Assembly: GCF_037963865.1 (NCBI RefSeq)
Contig: NZ_CP150170.1
Location: 6,448,001-6,512,000, forward strand
Length of the DNA: 64,000 nucleotides
Origin: Paenibacillus sp. FSL R10-2734
GTDB taxonomy: Bacteria > Bacillota > Bacilli > Paenibacillales > Paenibacillaceae
Reading direction: 5' to 3'
In this document: positions 8,182 through 16,226 of the stretch, in pieces
Numbering within the stretch: the stretch's first letter is position 1
Layout: the number at the start of each line of letters is the position of its first letter
Made by a program: the position numbers and the translations under genes
Notes under the pieces: generated by a model
Database searches by the model: none
Seen by the model: the letters and a program-made list of their open reading frames with translations, nothing else
What the model was told of the DNA's origin: nothing

Positions 8182-8966
8182 TGTGATCGGATTCCCCCCT
8201 TCCAATCGGCTGTTGGCCGCGCATCTGAATGGAGCAATGCATGAACACGCACGGCAAAGGGCAGCTGTAAATGATAGTCCGCAACAGGCATGGTTTCAAA
8301 AAAAGTCAGTGGATCACCATCAAACTCAAGTCGTCCTTGGTGCAGGAGTAATAGACGTTCTGCTGAAAGCACTTCCTCCATATGGTGGGTGATATGAATA
8401 ATGGTCAGCCCTTGACGGTGCAGCTCTTGCATAATGGCAAGCACCTGCTGTCTTCCCTGAGGATCAAGCATAGAGGTGGCTTCGTCAAAAATAATGACTT
8501 GCGGGCGCATCGCCAATATAGCTGCAATAGCGACACGTTGCTTTTGCCCCCCAGATAGCTGATGTGGCATTGCATCCAGATAATCCTCCATATGAACGGC
8601 CTGCAAGGCATGATCCAATCGGCTGCGCATTTCCTCCCTCGGCACACGAATATTCTCCAAACCAAAAAGCACCTCATCCATAACGGTTGTGGTGATAAAT
8701 TGATCCTCTGGATTCTGAAAAACAAAGCCGATTTGCTGATGAATTTCTGCAAGATCAGCTGGCTTTACCGTGTCCAAGCTCTTAAATTGTATCGATCCTT
8801 TTCGCGGCAGCAGCAGTCCGTCCATTAGCTTTGCAATGGTGGATTTGCCAGAGCCATTAGCGCCAACAATCGCCACAAACTCCCCTGCCTCTATCGTAAA
8901 GCTGATATTCTCTAGGACAGGCTGTCCCTTTTTATAATAATAATGAACTTTATCGAAGGTAAGCAT
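8166..8966 (-). CDS. ecfA1: ECF transporter ATPase EcfA1
   Basis: First nucleotide-binding subunit of the ECF module, 266 residues. Walker A GANGSGKST, Q-loop FQNPEDQF, signature LSGGQKQRVAIA, Walker B VIIFDEATSMLDP and switch HITHHMEE are all present; the FQNPEDQ form is characteristic of EcfA1/CbiO. Its ATG shares one base with the stop of the dehydrogenase gene (TAATG), which links it translationally to the acyl-CoA genes. Many Firmicutes carry their general ecfAAT set next to ribosomal protein genes; none are near, so this is probably an additional module. Confidence 0.88.
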   Translation of the reverse strand: MLTFDKVHYYYKKGQPVLENISFTIEAGEFVAIVGANGSGKSTIAKLMDGLLLPRKGSIQFKSLDTVKPADLAEIHQQIGFVFQNPEDQFITTTVMDEVLFGLENIRVPREEMRSRLDHALQAVHMEDYLDAMPHQLSGGQKQRVAIAAILAMRPQVIIFDEATSMLDPQGRQQVLAIMQELHRQGLTIIHITHHMEEVLSAERLLLLHQGRLEFDGDPLTFFETMPVADYHLQLPFAVRVHALLHSDARPTADWKGGIRSQWSTN

Positions 8967-9790
8967 TATTTACTCCCCTTTTGACGGTGCCAAGTAGCAA
9001 AAAATACCTCAATGCTGTTCTCAGAAAATACAGGCGCAGGCTTCTCCCATTTCGTCACTTTTGATCCATTCACGGCAAAGATTTCACCGGTTAAATCCGC
9101 GTCGGACTCCCTCAACAATGCAGCCACGAAGGAAGCTATATCCTCCGGAGCGCCTATTCGCCAGAACTCTGGGAACGGTTCATTACGACTCGCATGCTTT
9201 TCCTTCAAATGCTCAATGACAGGTCTGGTCATATCCGTTAAGGCCGCTGGTGAAATCGCATTGACCCTAATTTGATCATGCTTCAGCTCGGCTGCGAGCG
9301 TCCACATCATTCCGAGTATTCCAGCTTTGGCTGCACTATAATTCACCTGACCCACGGAGCCTGTCAATCCAGCTGTAGAGGTCATCAACAGAATATCACC
9401 GCCTGTCTGCCGCATATGCGGCAGTACGCGTTGAATGCTGTAGTAAGTACCATTTAGATGCACATCCAGAACAGCCTTCCACTCTTCGTCCGTCATACGC
9501 AGACATTTCTGATCTTGTAAATTGCCAGCGTTAGCTATCAACACCTCAATACGGCCGTATTGCGTAATAACTTCATCTACCATAGCAGTGACCGCAACTG
9601 GATCTGCTACATTAGCTGAGTACCCTAACGCCTCACCACCTGCCTGATGAATCTCGCGCACAACCTCATCGATCAACACCTGCTTCGTGCCATTTACAAT
9701 CACTATATAACCGGATTTGCCAAGCTGCACGGCGATACTGCGCCCGATCCCTCTTGTTGCTCCAGTAATTAAGGCTACTTTGTTCATCAC
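8966..9790 (-). CDS. FabG-like short-chain dehydrogenase
   Basis: A 274-residue SDR enzyme, probably acting on 3-hydroxyacyl-CoA or 3-oxoacyl substrates. TGATRGIG is near residue 10, IANAG near residue 88, the Ser-Tyr-Lys triad lies in MTSTAGL and VNYSAAKAG, and the dimer-interface motif AELKHDQIRVNAISP follows. Compared with FabG it has about 25 extra residues at the C-terminus (ending WHRQKGSK). The preceding gene encodes a MaoC-type hydratase and the two genes meet at 9790, so the pair would carry out hydration and then oxidation of an enoyl thioester. Confidence 0.85.
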   Translation of the reverse strand: MMNKVALITGATRGIGRSIAVQLGKSGYIVIVNGTKQVLIDEVVREIHQAGGEALGYSANVADPVAVTAMVDEVITQYGRIEVLIANAGNLQDQKCLRMTDEEWKAVLDVHLNGTYYSIQRVLPHMRQTGGDILLMTSTAGLTGSVGQVNYSAAKAGILGMMWTLAAELKHDQIRVNAISPAALTDMTRPVIEHLKEKHASRNEPFPEFWRIGAPEDIASFVAALLRESDADLTGEIFAVNGSKVTKWEKPAPVFSENSIEVFFATWHRQKGSK

Positions 9791-10131
9791 TACACCTCTT
9801 TCACTGAAAAAGCTCCCGCAGCAATTAGATCGCCAGCATCTGTTGTAAGAGTCACTTTCACACGAGCATTATCATCCGCAAAATCAAAAATCACGTCATT
9901 ATCGACCTCTATAGGCTTATGAAATTTCATCTCATACTCAGTGATCCACTGTGTAGGGTGCTCAGCGATATATAAGGATTGGGTTAATCCCATAAGATAC
10001 ATTCCATGCGCAATGGGTCGCTTGAATCCAGTCTTGGCTGCAGCAGCCTCATCTAGATGAATAGCCGCCAGATCTTGGGAAGCTGCTGCATATTGCCGGA
10101 TAGCTTCAGCTGTTATGCACTTTTTTATCAT
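9790..10131 (-). CDS. MaoC-like hotdog (R)-specific enoyl-CoA hydratase
   Basis: A 113-residue single-hotdog protein. The hydratase-2 motif is visible as QDLAAIHLDEAAAAKTGF followed by RPIAHGM: Asp and His are the catalytic pair of R-specific enoyl-CoA hydratases (PhaJ, MaoC). It is shorter than PhaJ (about 135). ATG at 10131 is chosen because GGTG lies 6 bases before it; a GTG three codons earlier overlaps that site. The gene overlaps the preceding hotdog gene by 26 bases, and the two products probably form a heteromeric dehydratase. Confidence 0.8.
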   Translation of the reverse strand: MIKKCITAEAIRQYAAASQDLAAIHLDEAAAAKTGFKRPIAHGMYLMGLTQSLYIAEHPTQWITEYEMKFHKPIEVDNDVIFDFADDNARVKVTLTTDAGDLIAAGAFSVKEV

Positions 10132-10507
10132 GATTATCACCTACCCGAATTAACACCGTTTCTGCGGTAACTATAAGCTCGCCCTCACAACTACAAACAA
10201 GCGTATGTGTGTAAAAAGTCAGTGTACCCTGTCTGCCTTCTTTTTGCACCTTGCTCGTTAACGCTAATTCACAATCCAGCGTCATCCCTGCCGTAATCGG
10301 AGCTTGATATGTGAATTTCTGAGTACCGTGAAGCAAGAACTCTCCCTTGCTAAGCCAGGGAATATCGAAGACCTGCCAAAAAATAATAGGCATCGTAGAA
10401 GGCGCAATCAGATTACCATTCATCTTCTGCACGGGTGCTTCAATACTCTGTGCATAGTCCGATATCCACTCAGCAGTTATAAGAATCTGATGTCGGACAC
10501 TGTTCAT
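10106..10507 (-). CDS. FAS1-type dehydratase / MaoC N-terminal-domain protein, VraC-like
   Basis: A 133-residue hotdog-fold protein. It resembles the N-terminal, non-catalytic half of double-hotdog dehydratases (MaoC_dehydrat_N/FAS1_DH): MPIIFWQVF near residue 40, LLHGTQKFTYQAPITAGMTL and LTFYTHTLVC. It lacks the Asp-His motif found in the next gene. In Staphylococcus the vraA-vraB-vraC cluster has a ligase, a thiolase and a small protein like this one; the same order is seen here. It overlaps the thiolase gene by 4 bases (ATGA). Confidence 0.7.
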   Translation of the reverse strand: MNSVRHQILITAEWISDYAQSIEAPVQKMNGNLIAPSTMPIIFWQVFDIPWLSKGEFLLHGTQKFTYQAPITAGMTLDCELALTSKVQKEGRQGTLTFYTHTLVCSCEGELIVTAETVLIRVGDNHDKKVHNS

Positions 10508-11655
10508 TCTGTAGCCTCCACGAGCGTTGCCAGCCCCATCCCACCGCCGATGCCCAAAGTGGCAAGCCCCCTTTTATAAGGAGTATGCTGCATTTCAGCA
10601 CATAAGCGAGTCATCAAAATAGCTCCGGACGCCCCATATGGATGACCGATAGCTAATGCTCCTCCTCCAAGATTGACCTTTTCCTGTGGGAGCTGAAGCT
10701 CGTTCAGTGAAGCCAATACTTGGGAGGAAAATGCTTCATTAAACTCTACTATATCTATCTCGGCCACTGTCAGCAGTTGACGTTGTAACACCTTTTGCAC
10801 AGCTGGAACAGGACCTATGCCTAAATAGTTCGGATCTACACCTGCCGCTTGCGCATCTACGACACGCAGAATAGGCTTAAGCTTGAGTTGCCTGCATTTC
10901 TCACGGGACATCATTAGTAGAAGCGCCGCACCATCATTAAGAGGACAGGCATTTCCAGCGGTGACAGTACCTTTTTCTTCAAAAATTGGCGGCAGCTTTC
11001 GTAGCTTGTCCAGACTTGTATTGGCTCTTGGACATTCGTCGGCATGCATCCACTCCCCCTCAACCAGAAGAGGTACAATCTCCTGCTGAAACCGGCCACT
11101 TTGCTGAGCATGAACAGCCTTCTGATGGCTTTTTAAAGCATATTGATCCTGTTCTTCACGGGAAATCCCATATTTTCGAGCTACATTCTCTGCAGCAATC
11201 CCCATATCCGGATCACCGTAAGAGCTAGGCGTAAAATGTGCACGGGTATACAGCTGCGGAACCCCCATCAAGGTCTGTGGCTTAGCCATTTTCCATGGAG
11301 CACGGCTCGTGCTTTCGACGCCGCCCGCTAAATAAATCTCACCGGCGCCGCTTTGAATAAGTCGTGCTGCTATATTGATCGCCTCTAGTCCAGAGCCACA
11401 TTGCCGATCGACCGTGACTCCCGGAACCGAGACAGGCAGCCCCGCTTCAAGCGCAGCTACCCGTGCAATATTTCCACCCGGACCCACAACATTCCCAATA
11501 ATGACATCATCGATCATCTCTTTTGGCAAGTTCGTTTCAGCCACAATATGCTGAATAAGCGGCGCCAGTAATGCTTCCGGCTCAAATGTACTTAGTAAGC
11601 CGCCCATCCTGCCAATCGGTGTACGTTTTGCCATGACAATTACTGTTTCTATCAT
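10504..11655 (-). CDS. Thiolase-like protein, VraB/YhfS type, C-terminal catalytic Cys replaced by Gly
   Basis: A 383-residue thiolase-fold protein. The acyl-accepting Cys86 is in VDRQCGSGLEA and His338 in AIGHPYGASGA. The final motif, normally CxGGG with a second catalytic Cys, reads LGIGGGMG, with Gly368 at the Cys position (codon GGC). As I recall, Staphylococcus VraB also has a Gly here, so this may be a subfamily trait rather than a mutation. Loss of the acid/base Cys suggests a weak or different Claisen or thioester-transfer reaction. It overlaps both neighbours by 4 bases: the ligase gene upstream and the hotdog gene downstream. Confidence 0.85.
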   Translation of the reverse strand: MIETVIVMAKRTPIGRMGGLLSTFEPEALLAPLIQHIVAETNLPKEMIDDVIIGNVVGPGGNIARVAALEAGLPVSVPGVTVDRQCGSGLEAINIAARLIQSGAGEIYLAGGVESTSRAPWKMAKPQTLMGVPQLYTRAHFTPSSYGDPDMGIAAENVARKYGISREEQDQYALKSHQKAVHAQQSGRFQQEIVPLLVEGEWMHADECPRANTSLDKLRKLPPIFEEKGTVTAGNACPLNDGAALLLMMSREKCRQLKLKPILRVVDAQAAGVDPNYLGIGPVPAVQKVLQRQLLTVAEIDIVEFNEAFSSQVLASLNELQLPQEKVNLGGGALAIGHPYGASGAILMTRLCAEMQHTPYKRGLATLGIGGGMGLATLVEATE

Positions 11656-13133
11656 AACATCGCTCTCTTCACATAGTCTTTCATCGCTTGCCGGGCAATT
11701 TTTCCGCTGCTTGTATAGACAAACTCATCTATTGTAATTAGCTGCTTCGGCGCTTTGTAGCTTGCTAAATACTGGCGACAATAATTCTTTATTTCTTCTA
11801 TAGATAGGTGCTTTTCTCCGTTCCATTTCACGAGGACTGCCAACTGTTCTCCCCAGTAATCGTCAGGGACGCCAAGCAACATTACTTCTTGTATTTCCGG
11901 AAGATGCTCCAGCACTCTCTCGATTTCCTCTGGATAAACGTTCAGCCCACCGGATATGATTCTATTTTTCAAGCGACCCGCCAAATATAAATAGCCAGCT
12001 TCATCCTGATAAACATAATCTTCAAGGATCAGCCATCCATCTCGAAAAGCTGCTGCAGTCTCATTCGGCAACTGATGGTAGCCTAGAAATATCATATCAC
12101 TGCGCACATATAACTGCCCAATCTCCCCCGTAGGGACTTCTCGGAACTGTTCATCACGAATGGAAATTTGCACACCGGGATAGGGCTTCCCTACAGAATT
12201 CGGATTATGCTCCGCTAGAACATCCAAATAGCTAATATAGCTTGCTTCCGAAGAACCGTAGGATTCATAGAGCCGCGCTCCACCGAACACTTCCTTACCC
12301 CTTTTCTTGGACAACTCCGACCACTTTGCCCCTGAACTAATAATCGCATCGATCTGCGTCTGCCCAGGAACAGCCTGCTGCATCATCGATTCTAGCATTG
12401 TCGGTACGACGAACAGCACCACACCCGGAAGCTGCTTGCACAGTTCTAGCACCTGCGTGGCACTAAATTTTTGCGTGATATGAAAGGTTGCTCCACAATA
12501 TAGACTCTGCATCACCGCGAATAAGGATAGGGAGTGCACAAACGGACCTGGTGCTAAAACATCCTTCATAGGGTCCAATTCAAAGGCAGCATTCGATACC
12601 TCAAAGCTGTTTAACCATGATAAATGGGTACGCATATATCCTTTAGGTAACCCGGTTGTGCCTGAAGTAAAGCCGATAAATAATAATTCATTCGTTTCAT
12701 CCAATTCAGCCTCAGGCTCTAGTGCATTCAGCCAGTGATCATAGGAGCCTGTTCGTTCATTTGAAAAAGTCAGTGTTGGAATAACTTGGTCCTTGAAGAC
12801 CAAATTCCTTGCAGACTCAGGCTCCGCAAAAATCATTGCCGGCTGGCACTGCTCTATAATAACCTGCAATTCATTTGCGCTCCACTTGGAATCTAAGGGA
12901 ATGGGAACACAGCCAGCATAAATTGCCCCTAAGAAAACCTCTACAAATTCAATACGATTCGTGGATAAAATGGCGATTTTGTCATGCTTCAGTCCCTTTA
13001 GCTGTAGTCCATATGCGATTCTCCGCATCGTTTGTACCAAGGTTGAATAGGTATGAGTCGCTTGGCCATGGGATAAGGCAATGCTATCGGGCTGCTGTGC
13101 TGCATGACGCAGTATAGGCACTACTAGATTCAT
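11652..13133 (-). CDS. AMP-dependent acyl-CoA synthetase, VraA/YhfT-like
   Basis: A 493-residue adenylate-forming ligase that activates a carboxylic acid to acyl-CoA. Motif A3 is FTSGTTGLPKG near residue 153, A5 is YESYGSSEASY, A7/A8 is DGWLILED followed by AGYLYLAGRLKNRIISGG, and the catalytic Lys is in YTSSGKIAR near the end. The length suits a medium/long-chain fatty acid or aryl acid ligase. First gene of the operon that runs to 5556; a GGTG-type site precedes the ATG. In Bacillus the related yhfT-yhfS genes lie beside a biotin S-component (yhfU); here an ECF core is in the same operon instead. The acid substrate is unknown. Confidence 0.85.
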   Translation of the reverse strand: MNLVVPILRHAAQQPDSIALSHGQATHTYSTLVQTMRRIAYGLQLKGLKHDKIAILSTNRIEFVEVFLGAIYAGCVPIPLDSKWSANELQVIIEQCQPAMIFAEPESARNLVFKDQVIPTLTFSNERTGSYDHWLNALEPEAELDETNELLFIGFTSGTTGLPKGYMRTHLSWLNSFEVSNAAFELDPMKDVLAPGPFVHSLSLFAVMQSLYCGATFHITQKFSATQVLELCKQLPGVVLFVVPTMLESMMQQAVPGQTQIDAIISSGAKWSELSKKRGKEVFGGARLYESYGSSEASYISYLDVLAEHNPNSVGKPYPGVQISIRDEQFREVPTGEIGQLYVRSDMIFLGYHQLPNETAAAFRDGWLILEDYVYQDEAGYLYLAGRLKNRIISGGLNVYPEEIERVLEHLPEIQEVMLLGVPDDYWGEQLAVLVKWNGEKHLSIEEIKNYCRQYLASYKAPKQLITIDEFVYTSSGKIARQAMKDYVKRAML

Positions 13134-13280
13134 CCTTCACCACACCTGTTCGTAATTTCTGTGACTAACAAACACAAAACCTAATGGAAATTTATACGAT
13201 AGCTTATTTTAGCTTTATAATAATTTTATGTACACCATTCCATGGATCTAATAAGCCCATCTTACAACTGTAAAAATCAA

Positions 13281-13313
13281 ACAGCGCGTATCGATGGTGA
13301 TCGGTACGCGCTG
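13281..13313 (-). terminator. Terminator after yhhQ
   Basis: CAGCGCGTA and TACGCGCTG flank a 15-base spacer, and on the minus strand the hairpin is followed by TTTGATTTTT. It lies 14 bases past the yhhQ stop and would also insulate the ligase operon promoter, which must be between here and 13133. Confidence 0.75.
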
Positions 13314-13326
13314 GCTGCATAGTTAT

Positions 13327-14040
13327 TTATTCATTTTTTTGAACAAATGATGGTTTCTCATCTTCAGCAAAGGTAAAGGTACGGGCGATATACAAGATCG
13401 GTGTACCCAATGCGGTTAGCAAGAATTTAGCAAAATACGTTGTAAGCAAAATTTCAAGCCATACACTCCAGTCATACAAACCAGCAAATGCAATGGTACA
13501 GAAGATTAGCGTATCCACAAAGGAGCTAACCATCGTACTGCCGTTGGAACGAATCCACAGCTGACGTGAGGTGCTGTAATATTTGCGAATCCACGAGTAC
13601 AACCGAACATCAAGGAACTGACTGATGAAGTAAGCAGTAAGACTACCTAAAGCTAGTCGAGGCATCAGGCCAAAGATGGTCTTCAAAGACGACTGAGCGA
13701 TATCGGTCTCTTGCGGCGTAAATATTAATACCATCTGCATAATGACTGTCGTCATAAGCAAGGTGAAGAAACCAAACCAGACCGCTTTACGAGCTTCTGC
13801 CCTTCCGTACTTTTCATTAAGCAAATCGCTGGTCATATATAAAGTGACATACATCGTATTTCCGAGTGTCATCACAATATCAAATGGCATAGCAATCGTC
13901 TTAGCTACCTGAATGTTAGCAATTACAGTAGCGATACCTACCCAGGCATACATTCCACTTTTGCCAAACAGGCGGTAACAGAGTAGAAAAAAGGCAAAAT
14001 TGACAATAACAAATAAAACTCCCCACAACAAATTAAACAT
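13327..14040 (-). CDS. yhhQ: Queuosine precursor transporter YhhQ
   Basis: A 237-residue membrane protein of the VUT/YhhQ family, which imports preQ0/preQ1, the precursors of the tRNA base queuosine. Six or so hydrophobic helices are visible; the family block MYVTLYMTSDLLNEKYG lies near residue 63 and RLALGSLTAYFISQFLD near residue 128, with SNGSTMVSSFVDTLIF near residue 166. AGGAGGAG lies upstream of the ATG and is part of a preQ1-I riboswitch, which supports the function independently. It is a single-gene unit with its own terminator. Confidence 0.92.
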   Translation of the reverse strand: MFNLLWGVLFVIVNFAFFLLCYRLFGKSGMYAWVGIATVIANIQVAKTIAMPFDIVMTLGNTMYVTLYMTSDLLNEKYGRAEARKAVWFGFFTLLMTTVIMQMVLIFTPQETDIAQSSLKTIFGLMPRLALGSLTAYFISQFLDVRLYSWIRKYYSTSRQLWIRSNGSTMVSSFVDTLIFCTIAFAGLYDWSVWLEILLTTYFAKFLLTALGTPILYIARTFTFAEDEKPSFVQKNE

Positions 14041-14050
14041 ATTACTTAAA

Positions 14051-14092
14051 CTCCTCCTAGTTTTGTTTACGCGGGATGGTTACGAACCGCGG
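14051..14092 (-). promoter_or_regulatory. preQ1-I riboswitch controlling yhhQ translation
   Basis: On the minus strand a 5-bp stem CGCGG/CCGCG encloses the loop TTCGTAACCATC and is followed by the A-rich tail TAAACAAAACTAGGAGG. This is the layout of the small class I preQ1 aptamer (stem, pyrimidine loop, A-rich tail with pseudoknot), and the tail is close to the Thermoanaerobacter example as remembered. The Shine-Dalgarno sequence sits in the 3' tail, so ligand binding should hide it and reduce translation. No terminator hairpin lies between the aptamer and the ATG. Confidence 0.9.
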
Positions 14093-14117
14093 CTTACATT
14101 ATGTTAGGCACAAAACA

Positions 14118-14147
14118 TTAATACTCTATCACACTGTTACCAAACAA
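14118..14147 (-). promoter_or_regulatory. Probable yhhQ promoter
   Basis: On the minus strand TTGTTT (14142-14147) and TATTAA (14118-14123) are 18 bases apart, about 25 bases before the riboswitch. Both boxes deviate from consensus. Confidence 0.45.
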
Positions 14148-14402
14148 TCCATAAAAATAAACAATTTATGAAATGGGTATTTATGCCCATTTTTATTAAC
14201 TAAAAATAAAAGTGTCAGTAATAATTCATTCTTTTCAGAAAAATATGTTCTATAACCTAAAATTTTCACTATTCATCCAGAGGTTAATTCTATAGAATAG
14301 TATCAAACACTTCATTCCCGATCCATTTAGTTGATATATTACATAACTATGGAATATATTGCGGGTTGTCAGTCGCTAGCAATCGGTAGGGATATAAAAG
14401 AA

Positions 14403-16127
14403 ATGGGCCTCGCGGTCCATAAAAAGGGGGAGAACAACATATTTCGTTTCAAGCAGTCAATCAGTCGCAGATTCACGCGTTTATTGTTTGTAGTTCTATT
14501 GCTCACTTCTCTTATGTTAAGTATTAGCTTCTATTTTATTTCCACCAATATTTTTAACAGCTATGTTATGCCACAAATCAATCAAATCTTAACCGCAGCT
14601 TCTCAGGACGTATTTAAGAACATTAACACAATGCATGCTCAGCAAGCGCTAAAAAATAACGAACAAGCAGCCACCAATCTTGAATTCTATTTTCAGGATA
14701 AGAAGGGACAGCACGGGGTTGAGACTATTTTTCTACTCAATCTAAAGGGCAAGGAAGCTGAAGTTCTAACCGTAGATCATGATGCAAAATTAAAACGGAA
14801 AGAAATTGTTACGGTATCCTCTGCAATGCAGCAAGCCGCTAAAGGAAAAAGCGGACTAAGCGATACATATAAGGACGCACATGGCATACATAAGTCAGCT
14901 TATATCGGAATTCCCGGAAGTACGATGGTTATCGGTGTAAGCAGTGATGTAAGCTTTATTCATGAAAAACAAGACAGCATTCTGTGGACCAGTGCTGGAA
15001 TTACACTACTAACGCTGATCATAGGCCTAGCTAGTGCTTGGTTTATGAGTTTGCGTATTACACGACCAATCTCAAATCTTGCAGCTTATAGTGCTCGTCT
15101 CGCAGAGGGAGATTTCACAGAGGAATTAACGGTTAAAGGCAGTGATGAGGTAGCCCAGCTGTCCAGAAGTTTCCAAGCGATGACCCTACGCCTAAAAGAA
15201 ATGATCGGACATGTACTCGTAACCTCAAACACTGTGGTCACCGATTCCAATTCCTTAAGAGATCGTGTAGAGGTCCTAAATGAAATGGCAGACCACTCAA
15301 GTTCATCTGTTGTAGAAATCGGCAAGGGTAGTACGACCATTGCCAGCAGCGCTCTAGATAACTCGAAAGCTATGGAAGAGATCAATCTAGGCATTCAGCA
15401 TATTGCCTCTTCAGCAAATGAAGTCACAGAGCAGATCAGTGAAGCTTCCGCTGAGGCGAGTGGCGGTAATGAGATTGCTCAAAGTGCCGTTCTGCAAATG
15501 CGCCAGGTTGAGCGTGCCTCCCTGCAGTCGCTGGAGCAATTACAAATTATGAATGAGCGTTCAGTAATGATCGGAGAGGTCGTTCATAGTATTACTGAAA
15601 TTACGAAACAAATCCAAATGCTGTCGCTGAATGCTTCGATCGAAGCAGCACGCGCAGGAGAGCATGGACGAGGCTTTGCTGTTGTGGCCGGAGAAGTACG
15701 CAAGCTATCCGAACAATCCCGTAATGCAAATGAGCAGATTCGTGATTTCCTACTCGGACTTCAGGAAGATATGAATCGCTCCGTTACTGAGATGAACCAT
15801 GTGAATTCCGAGGTAGCCTCCGGGGTAGGCAAGGTGGCAGAAGCGGGCGATGCCTTCAATCACCTTCTGATTCTTATCCAGAGCATCAATCAGAATATTC
15901 AATCTGTATCTGCGGCTACGCAGCAAATCTCAGCTAGTACAGAAGAGGTCAGCGCTTCCGTTGAGGAAACCGCACAAATCACTTCAAGATCCCAAGAAAG
16001 TGCGGACACACTATCTGAGAACTCGGAGCGCCAGCGTATAGAACTTGAAGGGCATGCAGTAACCGTGCAACATCTTTATGAGCAGGCTAAGAAGCTTCAG
16101 GAAGCTGTGCAACAATTTAAGATCTAA
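14403..16127 (+). CDS. Methyl-accepting chemotaxis protein
   Basis: Membrane chemoreceptor that signals to CheA/CheW. One helix (RLLFVVLLLTSLMLSISFYF), an extracytoplasmic sensor of about 170 residues, a second helix (GITLLTLIIGLASAWFM), a HAMP domain (RITRPISNLAAYSARLAEGD) and the coiled-coil signalling domain follow in order. The hairpin tip is IQMLSLNASIEAARAGEHGR, the most conserved part of all MCPs. The start is uncertain: in-frame TTG (14331) and ATG (14349, 14403) have poor ribosome sites, whereas a strong AAAAAGGGGGAG (14421-14432) stands 6 bases before an in-frame ATA at 14439. A weak sigma-D-like promoter (TAGT, 15 bases, CCCGATCC) lies at 14298-14324. The ligand is unknown. Confidence 0.9.
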   Translation: MGLAVHKKGENNIFRFKQSISRRFTRLLFVVLLLTSLMLSISFYFISTNIFNSYVMPQINQILTAASQDVFKNINTMHAQQALKNNEQAATNLEFYFQDKKGQHGVETIFLLNLKGKEAEVLTVDHDAKLKRKEIVTVSSAMQQAAKGKSGLSDTYKDAHGIHKSAYIGIPGSTMVIGVSSDVSFIHEKQDSILWTSAGITLLTLIIGLASAWFMSLRITRPISNLAAYSARLAEGDFTEELTVKGSDEVAQLSRSFQAMTLRLKEMIGHVLVTSNTVVTDSNSLRDRVEVLNEMADHSSSSVVEIGKGSTTIASSALDNSKAMEEINLGIQHIASSANEVTEQISEASAEASGGNEIAQSAVLQMRQVERASLQSLEQLQIMNERSVMIGEVVHSITEITKQIQMLSLNASIEAARAGEHGRGFAVVAGEVRKLSEQSRNANEQIRDFLLGLQEDMNRSVTEMNHVNSEVASGVGKVAEAGDAFNHLLILIQSINQNIQSVSAATQQISASTEEVSASVEETAQITSRSQESADTLSENSERQRIELEGHAVTVQHLYEQAKKLQEAVQQFKI

Positions 16128-16145
16128 TCGTTAGGCTTAATCAAA

Positions 16146-16185
16146 AACAACCCGTTCACACGAAAGTGTTGAACGGGTTGTTTGG
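16146..16185 (+). terminator. Terminator after the MCP gene
   Basis: AACAACCCGTTC-ACAC, a GAAA loop, GTGT and GAACGGGTTGTTT form a strong stem with one bulged base, followed by TGGTTT, 18 bases past the stop codon. Confidence 0.85.
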
Positions 16186-16226
16186 TTTAGGCACTGTATT
16201 GTGCCTTAGTATAACTGCGGTACAGT

